Shown: positions 11,433-22,432 of the stretch, piece after piece
How positions within the stretch are numbered: position 1 is the stretch's first letter
How the letters are laid out: each line of letters begins with the position of its first letter
Position numbers and translations under genes: made by a program
DNA from: Planococcus citri
Lineage: Eukaryota; Arthropoda; Insecta; Hemiptera; Pseudococcidae
Length of the DNA: 64,000 bases
Reading direction: 5' to 3'
Assembly (NCBI RefSeq): GCF_950023065.1
Contig: NC_088679.1
Location: 76,322,001-76,386,000 of the forward strand
Notes under the pieces: model-generated
Told to the model about the DNA's origin: nothing
The model's input: only the letters and a program-made list of their open reading frames with translations
The model's database searches: none

Positions 11433-11941
11433 ACAAATGACCATTATAATATAATTATTATGATAAAGACAAAAAGACAGAAAGATGGAGAGATTGAAAG
11501 ACAAAAAGGTGATGAAAAGACAGAAGGAAGAAAAGGCAACATAAATAATATACAAAAAGACAGAAAGTCGAAAAGACAATGGAAATAGGAATAGACAAAG
11601 AGATGAAAAGGTGATGGAAAAACAAAGAGATGACAAAGAGAAGAACAGACAACAAAACAAGGAAAAGACTAGAAGATGAAAAGACAAAAATATGAAAAAA
11701 ACGAAAATTCTCACAAAGCAGCTAGGTGGCCATGTGAGTTAGCACAACCAGAACTTGTGAAAAACTGTGGTGAGGGATCCATCCTCAACAACAGCAAATT
11801 TTCAATTTTTTCAAACAATTATCCACTTAGATTGTCTTAGGAAATGGCACGTGTGTTTTCAATTGTTCCAACATGAATGAAACATTGCATCTATATCACA
11901 TTCAGGAATTTGGTCATCAACAAGTCATGTTGCCCACTTAC

Positions 11942-12164
11942 CCAGTAAAGGTGCATTGTCTGTCATCTTCGAATTCAGCTGTCATCTGCATTTCTGCAGG
12001 ATTGATAGGTCCTCTGAATATCTTTAGGTACCTATGCAGTATACATGACTTTGACAATATGACATGGGAGTTCTGTTCTATTATTTCACTGGTTAAGGAT
12101 TGCATCGGATCATCTTGCCTGGGAACATCCTTCATCTTCATCATTGGTATCCAGCTGTTCATAC
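11942..12164 (-). CDS. Possible single exon, unknown product
   Basis: On the - strand a frame of about 82 codons crosses a segment bounded by a possible acceptor (tataatag, at 12165) and a strong donor (CTGG|gtaagtggg, at 11941). The predicted peptide includes KIFRGPINPAEMQMTAEFE. I do not recognise it, and no partner exons were found nearby. The + strand is also open across this stretch (11873-12199), with a hydrophobic C-terminus, which weakens both readings. Confidence 0.18.
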
Positions 12165-12289
12165 CTATTATATTTGTACTTCTCATTGCAGTGCACTAAT
12201 GTCCAATACTGTAAACATGTCAATAATACCACATGCTTAATGTCAGGAAAAAAGTATCAACATGGAATTTTTCTTTTCATTGGTAATTA

Positions 12290-12567
12290 ATTTTTCCTAT
12301 CTAGGGGTGAAAAGTACTACTTTTCCAACCTCGCGAGAATCGCTCGGATGTAAAAATAAGTACTTTCCACCCTCGTTCAGGAAAAATTACTTCACTAAAC
12401 TCGGAGAAAAAGTGATTTTGGACGAGGGTGAGGTTTGTGACCCGAACGAAGTGAGGGGAACAACTCACACGAGTTCAAAATCACTTTTTCGGTCCTCGTT
12501 GTGTAATATACTATTTAATAAAAATAAAAGAAGCAAATATTGTTCATTTGTAAAACACACATATTAG

Positions 12568-12600
<33 letters not shown>
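12290..12600 (+). repeat. Retroposed-looking repeat with A29 tail
   Basis: A moderately GC-rich segment containing an inverted pair (gaaaaagtgattttggac at about 12406 and gttcaaaatcactttttc at about 12474) is followed by AATAAAAATAAAA near 12517 and a run of 29 A residues at 12572-12600. A polyadenylation-like signal followed by a pure A tail suggests a retroposed transcript or SINE-like copy. No flanking duplication was identified. The following bases to about 13180 show no gene. Confidence 0.45.
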
Positions 12601-12603
<3 letters not shown>

Positions 12604-13185
12604 CAAATACATACCAGTCAAATAGTAAGAGAAAATTGTTAAAATTGTCACAATTAATTACAAGTACCTACCTATTTCTTATAGCTCATACAATGAAGTT
12701 ATATGACTAACATCTTTTAAAAAGTACCTCAAATGACCCTTTCATGCTTGAACCTAGTTTTGCCCCACCCTTCCCTGAAGACATCCGGCCCTGTTTTTGA
12801 ATGTCAACAAGAGTAGAGTCTATTCTCCATGAAATTTCTATAAGAACACATCCAGAATCCTAAATTGAGAAGTGATTAGGTAGGAGTATTCACGTTGAGA
12901 AACAATAGGTAGGTTTGAAACAGTGATCAGGGGTCAAATTATTGCCTATCATTGCACAAAAGAGTGTTGAGAAATTACTTTCATGACAATCTTACTTGGA
13001 CTTGGTAAAACCCTATTTCTAACATGTCCTTGCGCATATTAAAACAGGTTAGCGTGTACAACGTCACCTTGGAAATATAATCACAAAAGATGAAATACAT
13101 ATTTTAATTCGCAATAGAATTACATTTTCACAACTCAACAAATATTGTAGTAAAACAATTTGCTACTACTGAAAAAATTAAAAAA

Positions 13186-14027
13186 TTACGTCTTGGACGT
13201 TGCTTCAAATTCAGCACAAGCTCTCGGTTTATTATCAACATCGTTCAATATGCCTTGGATTTTCCAGTAAAATTTTGTACTGTCTGGATATAATTTCATT
13301 ACATCGTTCACATTAACGGTGGCATTTTGTAAAACGTATTCATTCTAAAACAAATAAAATTATTTGTGGTAATACTCGCTCACATTTTAAAAAAAAATCG
13401 AATAAAACATTCAAATAATTTCTGGGCCTATATTTTCTAAACATTACTTTCTTCAAAAGAGGGCACTCCGGGCGTGGTTGGATGGAATCGATCACAGCGG
13501 TCCAGACTTTACTTTTGGCGAAAAGCACGTTACAAAGATCCTTGATGGTGAATTTACCCATCGATTCGCATTTTTCTCCAGACGGGTCACATTTTTCAAT
13601 CATGACGGTCATCTGAAAAATTATCATAGCATTACAATATAAAATTCTAGAAAGAAAATAAATCACTGATGTGTTCGAATTGGGTAATATTATAACTCGT
13701 GAAAATATTTACATTAGATACGTTGATATCTTGAAGCAAATCGACAACAACGGTCAGATGACTTTGATCATCGTGAGTGTCTATTTTGATATCTTTGACG
13801 ATATAAGTCGTATTGGAATTATCACACGAGTAAGCTTTGGCCAAGTGTAATTTGAAACCCTGGCCCTGGAAAAAAATCGCACAATTTAATAAATAATAAT
13901 TCATCCTACCTCAGTCCTCAGTGACAATGCAAAAAAGTTGAAAATATAAAAAAAAACTTACCGCAGATTCGGCATTTTGACTAAAATGCAAAAAAATCAC
14001 CACCAAGGTCGCACTCGCGATATTCAT
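13186..14027 (-). CDS. Secreted DUF1091-like protein, four exons, complete
   Basis: Exons on the - strand: 14027-13962, 13865-13713, 13612-13448 and 13344-13186. All junctions are GT-AG and phase 0; the joined frame is 180 aa ending in TAA. Residues 1-22 form a signal peptide (MNIASATLVVIFLHF..., ending NAESA). The mature part has six cysteines (C36, C81, C88, C100, C123, C171) and an NVSNMT segment with possible N-glycosylation sites. The layout, with DLCN followed by ECPLLKKNEYVLQNATVN, matches my memory of the insect DUF1091 family, related in style to MD-2/NPC2 lipid-recognition proteins. The family assignment is from motif spacing only, and the ligand is unknown. It is probably exported and disulfide-bonded. 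The start is set by the signal peptide. It is not in an operon; the nearest neighbour is a decayed LINE. Confidence 0.8.
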
Positions 14028-14111
14028 ACTTATTACTGTCAACTAAACTGTGAATAACCACGAAAAAAAAAAATACCAGTAAAAGTGTAACACAATAGTA
14101 TTTCCAACGAG

Positions 14112-14119
14112 TATTTATA
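14112..14119 (-). promoter_or_regulatory. TATA box of the DUF1091-like gene
   Basis: TATAAATA on the - strand, 85 bp upstream of the ATG at 14027. That distance fits a transcription start about 25-30 bp downstream and a short 5' leader. This is a positional inference only. Confidence 0.45.
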
Positions 14120-14129
14120 ATTTTTTCAA

Positions 14130-15194
14130 GTTCAAATTATTATAAAATTCGCAATTTGATCAGATATCGGTTACCTTGGACGGTCTATACATATGATTTG
14201 GCTGAATTTAAGTGCCTTAATTATAATCATCGCGATTCGTTATTTTTCAGTCGTTTCCTCTGCTTAATGAACGTCGATGTTCATCAACGAGCGAGATGAA
14301 TATCGACTATAAAACTGCAAAAATGACCAGTCGACTAGTCATTACTGACAGTATTTTAAGATCGCTTATCGAGGCTGAATACGAAAAAATTATAATGATT
14401 GTTCTCCTTTTGTACCTACACTTCGAATACAGACTTCAATATAATCAGATCGGAATTGAGTGTTGCATATTCGGGATCTTTGTAGGCGCAAATTTTTTTT
14501 ACCTGAATTTTGAGTTGATTCGTTTCTTAGAAGGGAATCTAACTTGATCGTATTTTAATTTCAATAGAATTTTTGTGCCAGTTGAATTTTTTAATATCGA
14601 AAAATTTAACGTTAAAATCCATTGGAAAAAAATTTACTTTGATTTTTCAACAAATTATTTTAATATACTGGCTGATTCATATGAAAATTTCCAATAAAAT
14701 TTAGCATTCGTTCAAAATAGTTTGGCTCCCTGATTTCTGCCCAGAAAATTTCTAAACCTCAAGTACATAAAAAAAAAAAATTGAAATAAAATTACAAAAT
14801 TTTTCACAAAAAAATTAGGTAGGTACTAGAGGTACCAATACTCCTGAGTCAAAATTTTGGTAAACAACCACATTTTCAAGAAAAACGTTCTCCTGCTCCT
14901 CCCAATGTTAGTTCTCGGTACAAGAGGTATCCTAAGTATTCCTCCTTTGATGAAATTATAAAAAAAATCACAAAAAATTAAGTACCTACCTACTGTGCTA
15001 CAATCTTTCCAAATGATAACTATCTACCATTTTTTTTTTTTTTTTGAAAGAAAACCTTTTTTCTACTCATTTAGCAATATTGTTTCCCTGTGGCCCATTC
15101 TCAAAATGAACTATTGAAAAATTATTTCAGGAGATTTCGAAGAATATATCTAAGAATCGACATTATCAAATGAAATGAACATTATATTTCATAG
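14130..15194. other. Intergenic, no gene seen
   Basis: AT-rich with homopolymer runs (T15-class near 15030). An 83-codon + frame at 14296-14547 has no recognisable motif or splice context. No repeats of note. Confidence 0.45.
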
Positions 15195-17147
15195 CAAGTA
15201 AATAAAATAAATAAAAAGCTTAATTATTTTACAAGTGTTACAAATACAATATAGATAACACTCGTGGCCGTAAGATAGGGCAAAAGCCTCCCCCAGCCAG
15301 CACTATTCTTTTCTGTCCTGGGCGATCTTTTGAAAATGGTGATGGGTCAGTAGTTTCCTAAAGTCGTCCCTCCACCTGCCCACTGTTTCCCTTGCCTTCT
15401 TGCCCCTGTATTGAACCAGAAAGTGACTTTTTGTGTCCATCTGTTATCCCTTAATCTAGCCACATGACCCCTCCCCCACCACCATTTTTTTGATTTTTAT
15501 CAGTTTGACTGCGCTCCGATTATTTTTTAATTTCATTTCAACTGTTTTGAATTTAATCCGATTTCTTTTTTTAAAATTTAGCATGGATCTTTCCATTAAA
15601 TTTTGAGTACTTCTTATTTTTTGTTTTATTTTTTTTTGATATTGTCCATGTTTCAGAGCCATACGTAAGAGTTGGGAGGACACATGTGTTGAAAGTTTCA
15701 CTTTTTATTTTTTCTGAGAAGGTAGGGGACCTTTGAAAATAAATTTTAGCGACCAAAATTTATTCCAAGCCAGAGTTATTCTTCTTTCAATGTCTTCTAG
15801 TTGGTTGTTTTTGCATGAAATCTTTTGTCCGAGATAGATTACACTTTCTACAGTTTCAATTTTTTCTCCATCAATGGTTACGTCGTAAGTATATCTTTCA
15901 TCCACATTGTTAAGCAATTTTGTTTTTGATAAGTTCATTGCTAAACCTGCGTTTTTTCCCCTTTCATTCAGTTCTGCTATCATTTTTTCAAGCTCCTGTT
16001 TTGTCCCTGCTACCAGTATTACATCATCTGCGAATCTCAGGTTGCTTAAGCAATCCCCATTAATTTTTAGACCCCTTTTTTCCCATCCCAGATCTCTGAA
16101 CACCTCCTCCAGACTGCTATTGAACATCAGGGGCGACAAGGGATCCCACTGTCTTACTCCCCGCTGAATATCTTATTTGTCCTTTCAAATTTGTACTTGT
16201 ATGTAGTTCTCTTATGATCCCAACAAAGAAGGGAGGGACCCCCTGTCTCTCCAAGGCCAACAGCAGAAATTTATGTGTTAGTAAGTCAAAGGCTTTAGTG
16301 AAATCTATGAAGGCTAGGTGGAGTTCTATTTGATACTCGTTACATTTTTCTATTAGCTGGTTTAGGACCTGAAGATGATCAATTGTGGAAAACCCTGAGC
16401 GAAAACCAGCCTGTTCTCTAGGTTGATACAAAAAATGTCCAAGTCTCCTCTCTAGAATTTTTGAAAAGATTTTAGAAATATTTGAACTTGAAGAAATAGG
16501 TCTGTAATTATTGATTTTGTCCCTTTCTCCCTTTTTAAAGATTAAAATGATATCTGAATGTTTCTAATCTTTGGGTATCCTTTGTTCTTTCAAGATTTTA
16601 TTAAAGAATTTGGTCAGCACTTTTGTAACTATTTCCTCTCCTATTTTAAAGCATTCATTAGTAATTTTGTCTGGGCCTGGAGATTTGTTGTTTTTTAAGT
16701 TTTTTATAGCCCACTCCACTTCTCTAGATAGTATTTCAATTTTCAGGCTCCGAAAACTCTATTCCTAGTGCATTTTCCTAATGGATTCAAATGATTTTTG
16801 TTTTCATATAATTTGGAATAGAATTGAGTTGCATGTTCATTAATTTTATTTCTATCATCAATTCTGTTATTCCTTTCATCAGAGAGGTAAGGAGTGTAAA
16901 TTTTTCCCAGACATCTTTTTTTTTCAAAATCTGCTTCAAGCTTTTGGTAGATTTCATAGTTTTAAGAATGTATTTTTCATTTTTTTCCTTATTGAAAATC
17001 CTCAACTCTGATTTTATCCTTTTACACAGTAGATTCAATTCTATTTTTGTTTTTGTTGTTTTATGTTTTCTGAGTTTTAGTTTTTCTCTATTCTGAATCA
17101 AGATTTTTATACCATCTGGTAATTTGCTGGGATTTAGTGTTTCATTT
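15195..17147 (-). mobile_element. Decayed RTE-like LINE, reverse transcriptase and 3' part
   Basis: Read on the - strand, fragments in shifting frames give, in order: the linker (17101-16787, KLPDGIKILIQNREKL); reverse transcriptase with GFRSGFSTIDHLQ and motif A AFIDFTKAFD (16431-16117); motif C in NLRFADDVILVAG (16139-15705); then YLGQKIS, FWSLKFIF, LTYGSETW (about 15690); and a tail with AQDRKE and WLGEAFA near 15290. The 3' end is a TTTATTTATTTTATTTA run at about 15195-15230. The FADD catalytic pair is present, but at least three frameshifts and a stop make it a pseudogene. The C-terminal phrases suggest the RTE clade. Confidence 0.85.
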
Positions 17148-17539
17148 TTAGTGTGCGTAGCACACTATTGGTTTCGCTTTGAGAAATGAAATTTTATTGG
17201 AACTGAATGTTCTCTTAAGCTATCCAACCGTTTTTTGTACCTATTGGACACCATTTGAGAATCATTAAGGCGGAGGGAATAGATTAATTTTCATTCAATT
17301 CGGATGGGTAATTGCTGAGTAATTGCAATTTTAGTTCATTATTTTAATGCATTAAATCCTAAAAAAGGGAAAAGGGGACTTGTAGAACACCTGCCGCTCA
17401 TTGTACCCTGCTATACCCCCAGTCTATTCCATCATCAGCTGTGTTTCATTGTACCCTGTTACACCCCCGGTCTGTTAGCTGTAAATTCCAAGTGGGCGTG
17501 GTTTGGTGGGGCGTTTACCAAACAAATATATTATTTTAT

Positions 17540-17740
17540 TGCCTTAACCCTCGTAGCAAAGTTGTGGCTGAGTGGTTAGGGCATGTAGGTAGGAATAGGA
17601 AATTTAGGGACCCAGGTTCGAATCCCCGTGAGGTAAGTAGGTAGGTGACGGATTTTTCGTAGGAAAATTGGATAGGTAAATGCTTTGGAAGTTAGGAGTT
17701 ACTATGTAGTATATGGTAATGGGGCAAAAATAATGCTGAA
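17540..17740 (+). mobile_element. tRNA-derived SINE with A and B boxes
   Basis: A box-like tggctgagtggttagggc at 17564 and a consensus B box ggttcgaatcc at 17613 lie about 49 bp apart, as in a tRNA(Ser/Leu)-derived RNA polymerase III promoter. The 5' bases do not pair with the 3' end and no anticodon stem is apparent, so it is not a working tRNA. The body continues with gtaggtgacggatttttcgtagg. The 3' end is unclear. Confidence 0.6.
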
Positions 17741-18119
17741 ACTGAGTTATGAATTATGATATCATTTGCTAACTAAAAATTCATTTCATTAATTTTTTGT
17801 CTACCTATAACCATAAGTATAAAGTAAGAATTACTTGACATGAATAATTTTTAACTTTTTACTTATAATTTAAAAATTACTTCAAAATGAGAAATTAAAC
17901 TAATACGATTTAGTAAAAATTATTAAAACAAAATGATTTTTACTATTGGTACCTATAGCAAAATTTATTAAAATGATAAGTTTTACTATACGATTACAGT
18001 AAAAATTATTGAATGGGATCTGGTACTTAATTGTGAGTATTTAGTTAAATTTTTTTGTAAAAATTACCCATATTTTTTTCGTGTAATAGGCAATGCAAAT
18101 TCTTAACGTAGGTATTTTA

Positions 18120-18790
18120 TAAGATTTAATTCTTAATTTAGAATAAAAAGCAAGTTCTGAAAATTGGTTTGAAAATTTATAAATTTGAAGACAATGGAAA
18201 TTCTAAAAAAAATAATATGAAAATTTGTATTTGAGACGCTGAGAATTCCAAAAATTGATTAAAAGTTCTGTAAGTTGCAGATAATGTGAACTTGAAAATT
18301 ATATGAAATAAGTATTGTAATATTTATGAAGAAGATGAGAATTCTGAAAAATTGGAGGCAATGTGAATTCCAAAAATTGAGTAAACGTTTTACAATTTGT
18401 GGACAATATGAACTTGAAAATTGAATTTGAAATTTTTTAATTTAAAGACAATAAGAATTCTGAAAAATTATTCAAAATTTGACTATTTAGAGGCAATGTG
18501 AATTCTAAAAATTGATTGCAAATTTCCTAACTCAGCAGCAATGCAAAATTCTGAAAATTTATTGAAAACTTTATGAAATTGTAGCGATGGGGAATTCGGG
18601 AAATCGATTTGAAATTTTGTAAATTTTAAAACAATGCAAACTATGAAAAACAACTAGAAATTTCTTAATTTAGAAGCAATACAAGCTTATAAATTATTCT
18701 GAAATACCTATTGTAATCTGGAAAATATGAAAACACTGAAAAACAATTATTATTTTGAAGCAGTGAGAGTTTCAAAAATTCTCATCACTG
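18120..18790. repeat. Degenerate ~60-70-bp tandem repeat
   Basis: The phrase caatgngaattctgaaaaattga, followed by aattttntaatttagag, recurs about ten times with drift, for example near 18191, 18240, 18358, 18450, 18495 and 18540. Copies differ in length, so this is an old array. Confidence 0.6.
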
Positions 18791-18897
18791 TGACATGGTT
18801 GATTCACTTATGCACTACCTAGATGTAATAACGGTTATAGCTGTAGAAAAGGCAGCTAGCTACGCACACTTTGCAGCTAGCTGTCTAGTTTATTTGT

Positions 18898-19460
18898 GTG
18901 TTTTCATTGGCATATTAAGGCTTTCACTATGAGTTCGTTTATGTAATCTATCTCCCCATCCCAATCTATTTCACTGAGACTTTTGTTTAGTTCATTTTGG
19001 TATGCATGCTTATTTTCCTCTGAGGGTCTTCCACAATGTTTATTGGTTAGAGTTTTTTGGAGTTTTTGAGGGTTTTGGAGATATTTTGAGTTTTGAGCCT
19101 CCAGAGAGCATGATATTACTCTATGATCAGAATTTGTAAGGAAAATTATAAATAACCTCAAAATTTGTGATATTTTTTGAGTTTAGATGGGTTGGCATAT
19201 AGTCTATTTCACTTTTAAATTCGTGGTTAAGGTGCTTCCCAGGTCCATTTTCTATTGTATCTTTTTTTGAACAGAGTATTTTGACAAAATCTTACCAATC
19301 GCCATCCTCTATCATTCCTCTTACCAAAGAAATATGGGCCCAAATTTGCTTTTTCCTCTTCGTTTCTCTTTCCTATTTGGCTATTAAAGTCACCCATTAA
19401 GATGATTTGATTGTTTGAATTTTCTCTTCAATTTTTTCATACAGATGGTCTTGCAAAAAA
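18898..19460 (-). mobile_element. Same LINE, endonuclease part, 5' truncated
   Basis: The - strand fragments read LMGDFNSQIGKR (about 19405), then GPYFFGKRNDRGWRLV, NTLFKK and RKWTWEAP, a short EIDYM-type segment, and LTNSDHRVISCSL (about 19130-19100). This is the end of an APE-type endonuclease, with the conserved SDH triad present. Continuation into ELIVKALICQ leads to the linker at 17101. The 5' end stops within the domain near 19460. Frameshifts are present. Confidence 0.82.
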
Positions 19461-20009
19461 AATAAAGTAAATTATGTGAAATTTTTACGTTTTTTTTTAC
19501 CCTCCAATTCTTAGATTTGGGTTTACTTTCATCAGAAATATAATATTGTTGAATTTATTTTTGACCCCTTTGCACGATGAAAACTGAAACAAAAATTTAA
19601 AAAATCAATATTTTTCGGATTCTTTTAAAATTTTAATCCTTGGATTTGGCCGGCCATCTTCATCAGAAAAGAACTATTTAATGTTTTCAATTTGCTCCCC
19701 TCCCCACCCCACGATTAAAAAGATGAAACCTTGTCCCTCCTTGAGTTTTTAAAAATAATTTGATAATTTAAGTTACCTCGATTTTTTAAGTTTTATAGCA
19801 ACTAGATGAGTTGAACTAGGCAATATTATTGTTTGGTTGACCAAGAAATTTATTTCAATAATCGATCACTTTCGGCGTTGATTGCCAATTGTTATAATGA
19901 TCGGAAATGTCATATCAGAAAAGTAGGTAAGTATGTTTTTTCTTGAAGAGAAGTAATCTAAAAGAAATCTGAAAGGAGATTGAATGAAAAAAAAAAAAAA
20001 TTGGGCCGC

Positions 20010-20560
20010 TTAATTTTTTTATTTCTTCAGGTCTCTATGTAGCTATAGCCAACATTGCTGAGGGGGAGGGGGAATGAAGAAAAGTTTTGCTTGAAAAAAT
20101 AATTATCCAAAAGTATTCTGCTCAGAGATGAAACATTCTGAAACAATTTTTGCTTACAGACATCAATTTTTTTATGTTTTTTGATATTTTTCAACTTTGA
20201 GGGGCTTCATACAAAGGACACCAACATCATTTGGGGGACCACGAAAGGGGTTTACTAAAAACGTGGTTATTTGAAAGTACTCTGCCTAGAAACGAGAAAT
20301 TTTTAAAAAATTTGTACTTATTGTATCAATTTTTTTATTATTTTTTTCCTGCTCATTTTTTCGATTTTAAGAAACTTCTGATTTTGACTGAATTCATTTT
20401 TCATTTGTTTTTTTTTTGATTTTTTCAACTTGGGAGGAGGGGGCTACCAGCACCACTTTTTTGCAGAAAGGGAAAAAATAAAAAATATAGGGAATTATTT
20501 TCCCACCCGTGATAACAACTTGAAGAGGGGGTGGGAAGGGGAAAATTCCAACTTCGTAGA
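20010..20560 (+). repeat. Dispersed repeat with purine-rich G tracts
   Basis: Phrases such as gggggaccacgaaaggggtt, gaaagtactctgcctagaaac and gggggctaccagcaccactt recur in reverse orientation in reductase intron 2 (24420-25400, for example gggggctactggcaccact read on the - strand). A third copy in + orientation lies near 26170-26340. The upstream stretch (19460-20010) is non-coding. The family is unclassified and mutated. Confidence 0.6.
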
Positions 20561-22432
20561 ATATATAAGGTGTGCGCCCTCCTACTGTTTACGCATTAAG
20601 CCATACTAAGTAGGTACATTACGAATGATAAGCTAATTTCCACACACGAACGCTCATAATCATTTGAAATTCGACATGAAACGAATATTTTCTTCCAGCA
20701 GTTCGCATTTTTAATTTTATTCCCAACTTCGCGAGGCCTACTACGCATTATTTCTTCTTTGAAATAGTAGATACGTAAAAAACCACTAAAAACCACCCAC
20801 ATCTCTCGCCTGGGGTGCTGAATGTTTTCTATTAAGTATTCAGCAATGTACATACTACGCATTTAAACGTCAACTTTTCGAGCAATTCGATTTGAAAATT
20901 ACTCCCACGAATGCTTCATACACAATTGTGTAAAACGTACTCGTAAGAACCCGACAAATTACCACGAAGAATTTTCGAGTGCGTATTTTTCGGAAAATTT
21001 AAAAATCAATTAAACACTTTTATTGCAGGAACGTTTGTTTTGTTGACTTTTTCATTCATACTACGAATTATGTACCTACTCGTATGTACAGTATTTATCG
21101 TATTACTCAAACTTATTCGGCGAAAATATGTACATATCAGCGGAAAGTGCTTGGGAATTTTACCAAGATGAGAAATATTGCTCAATTACGAATGTAACTT
21201 CAAGTACATATCTATCTACACTTCACAAGTTCAGGTTTGGGTAAGTTTATAGCTAGGTGTTTTGTGATCCTTCAATAATATGTACAAATAATAGGTAATA
21301 TTTCACGAATACTTGGCAACGTTGCATTATTCGAATTCCATTCAAAATTATTTTAGGAGGAAAATTTTTATTTTTTTTTTTTTTAAAAAGTCCAAAAATT
21401 TGTAGGTTATATTTTCTACCAAAAAAAAAAAAAAAATGCAAATTTGCTTTTTAAAATAATATTAAAATGAAATCGAGCTAAAAATAAGCGTTCTTCGTTC
21501 ATCCCCCCCCCAATTTTAATGATCAAATATTTGAATGTCTGAGACATTTCATACTCAGATCCCACCCACATCATCGAATGAGAATCCAAAACTGCAACCA
21601 GAGCCCTTTTAGCCACCACAAGCATCAATAAAAAAAATAATAACTGAAAAAAATTCGCAGTTCAACATTTGTCAACACAAAAATGCCACTTCGACAGTAC
21701 ATTTCCACCACATTTTCCATTTCTATAGGCCTACATCTACACACAAACGACCTTTAAATTCGACCATGAAAAAAAGGTAGGTACCCATACCCCAAACGCT
21801 TGCCTGACACGATCGAGCAAATATCTCGTCAAAGGTAAACATCGTTAAATCACACCGGACACATCAATCTGTACCGTGCCATTGTTATAAAAACACCATC
21901 GTATGAAGAAGAAGAAGATAGCAAAGGTCGAGAAAATTCGTCGACTAATGAGTTCTAACTTTTAGCAGATTTTCATCAAATTCAAAACCTATAGAGATAT
22001 AGGTGATAGAGGTGCGTGGCCATGGCCAACAACAAACGTCGATATTATTTAATCTGTTCGTCGTTCGAAGTTCGCCGCCGGTACTCCGCCTATTCCTATT
22101 CGATTTTCGAGAATATACCGCGAGCCGAGAGTGGAGAGTGTCGGTAAACAAAAATAAATCTCGAAGCGTCCGTCGTTGCTGATAATTCTCGATGCATAAA
22201 ATCTCGTCCATTTGCCGGCTCGTGTCAATAGACTGTTTGATCGAGGTGCTGACAACACGTTCTGATTTTGTGTGTCTATAGTTTTTCGGGTTTCCACTCG
22301 AGTCTTTTCAAACCTACTTATAATTCGCACCAGAATATTCGAATTGTTAGTTTTTGGCGCGGTTTATAGATTTCGGTGAATTTTTTCGAGTTCGTGGTAT
22401 CGTATTTTTTTGTATTCTATTATTTTGCAAAT
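20561..22432. promoter_or_regulatory. Upstream region of the aldo-keto reductase
   Basis: Non-coding. TATAAAAA on the + strand at 21886-21893 lies about 540 bp before the reductase ATG. The stretch 21900-22430 is richer in CG dinucleotides than its surroundings, as expected for a 5' leader. No intact frame on either strand resembles a known protein. The exact transcription start cannot be fixed by eye. Confidence 0.35.

Larger units (their letters stand above)
17148..18897. mobile_element. 1.7-kb insert splitting the LINE
   Basis: LINE coding similarity stops at about 17147 and resumes at about 18897, so the DNA between is an insertion. AGTGTGCGTAGC at 17150-17161 is matched by its reverse complement at 18859-18870, a 12-bp terminal inverted repeat. 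The left end is also a small palindrome (tagtgtgcgtagcacacta). No transposase frame is seen. The insert carries the SINE at about 17540 and degenerate tandem repeats at 18120-18790. Confidence 0.6.

Noticed and set aside
7953..11714. Ser/Phe-rich - strand frames as membrane or silk-like proteins
   Set aside because: They are the 8-bp array read in every frame, and they are interrupted by a mobile element.
15705..17101. Active LINE
   Set aside because: The FADD motif is intact, but several frameshifts, a stop and a 1.7-kb insertion break the frame, and the 5' end is missing.
17560..17640. Functional tRNA gene
   Set aside because: A and B boxes are present, but there is no acceptor stem or anticodon arm that folds.
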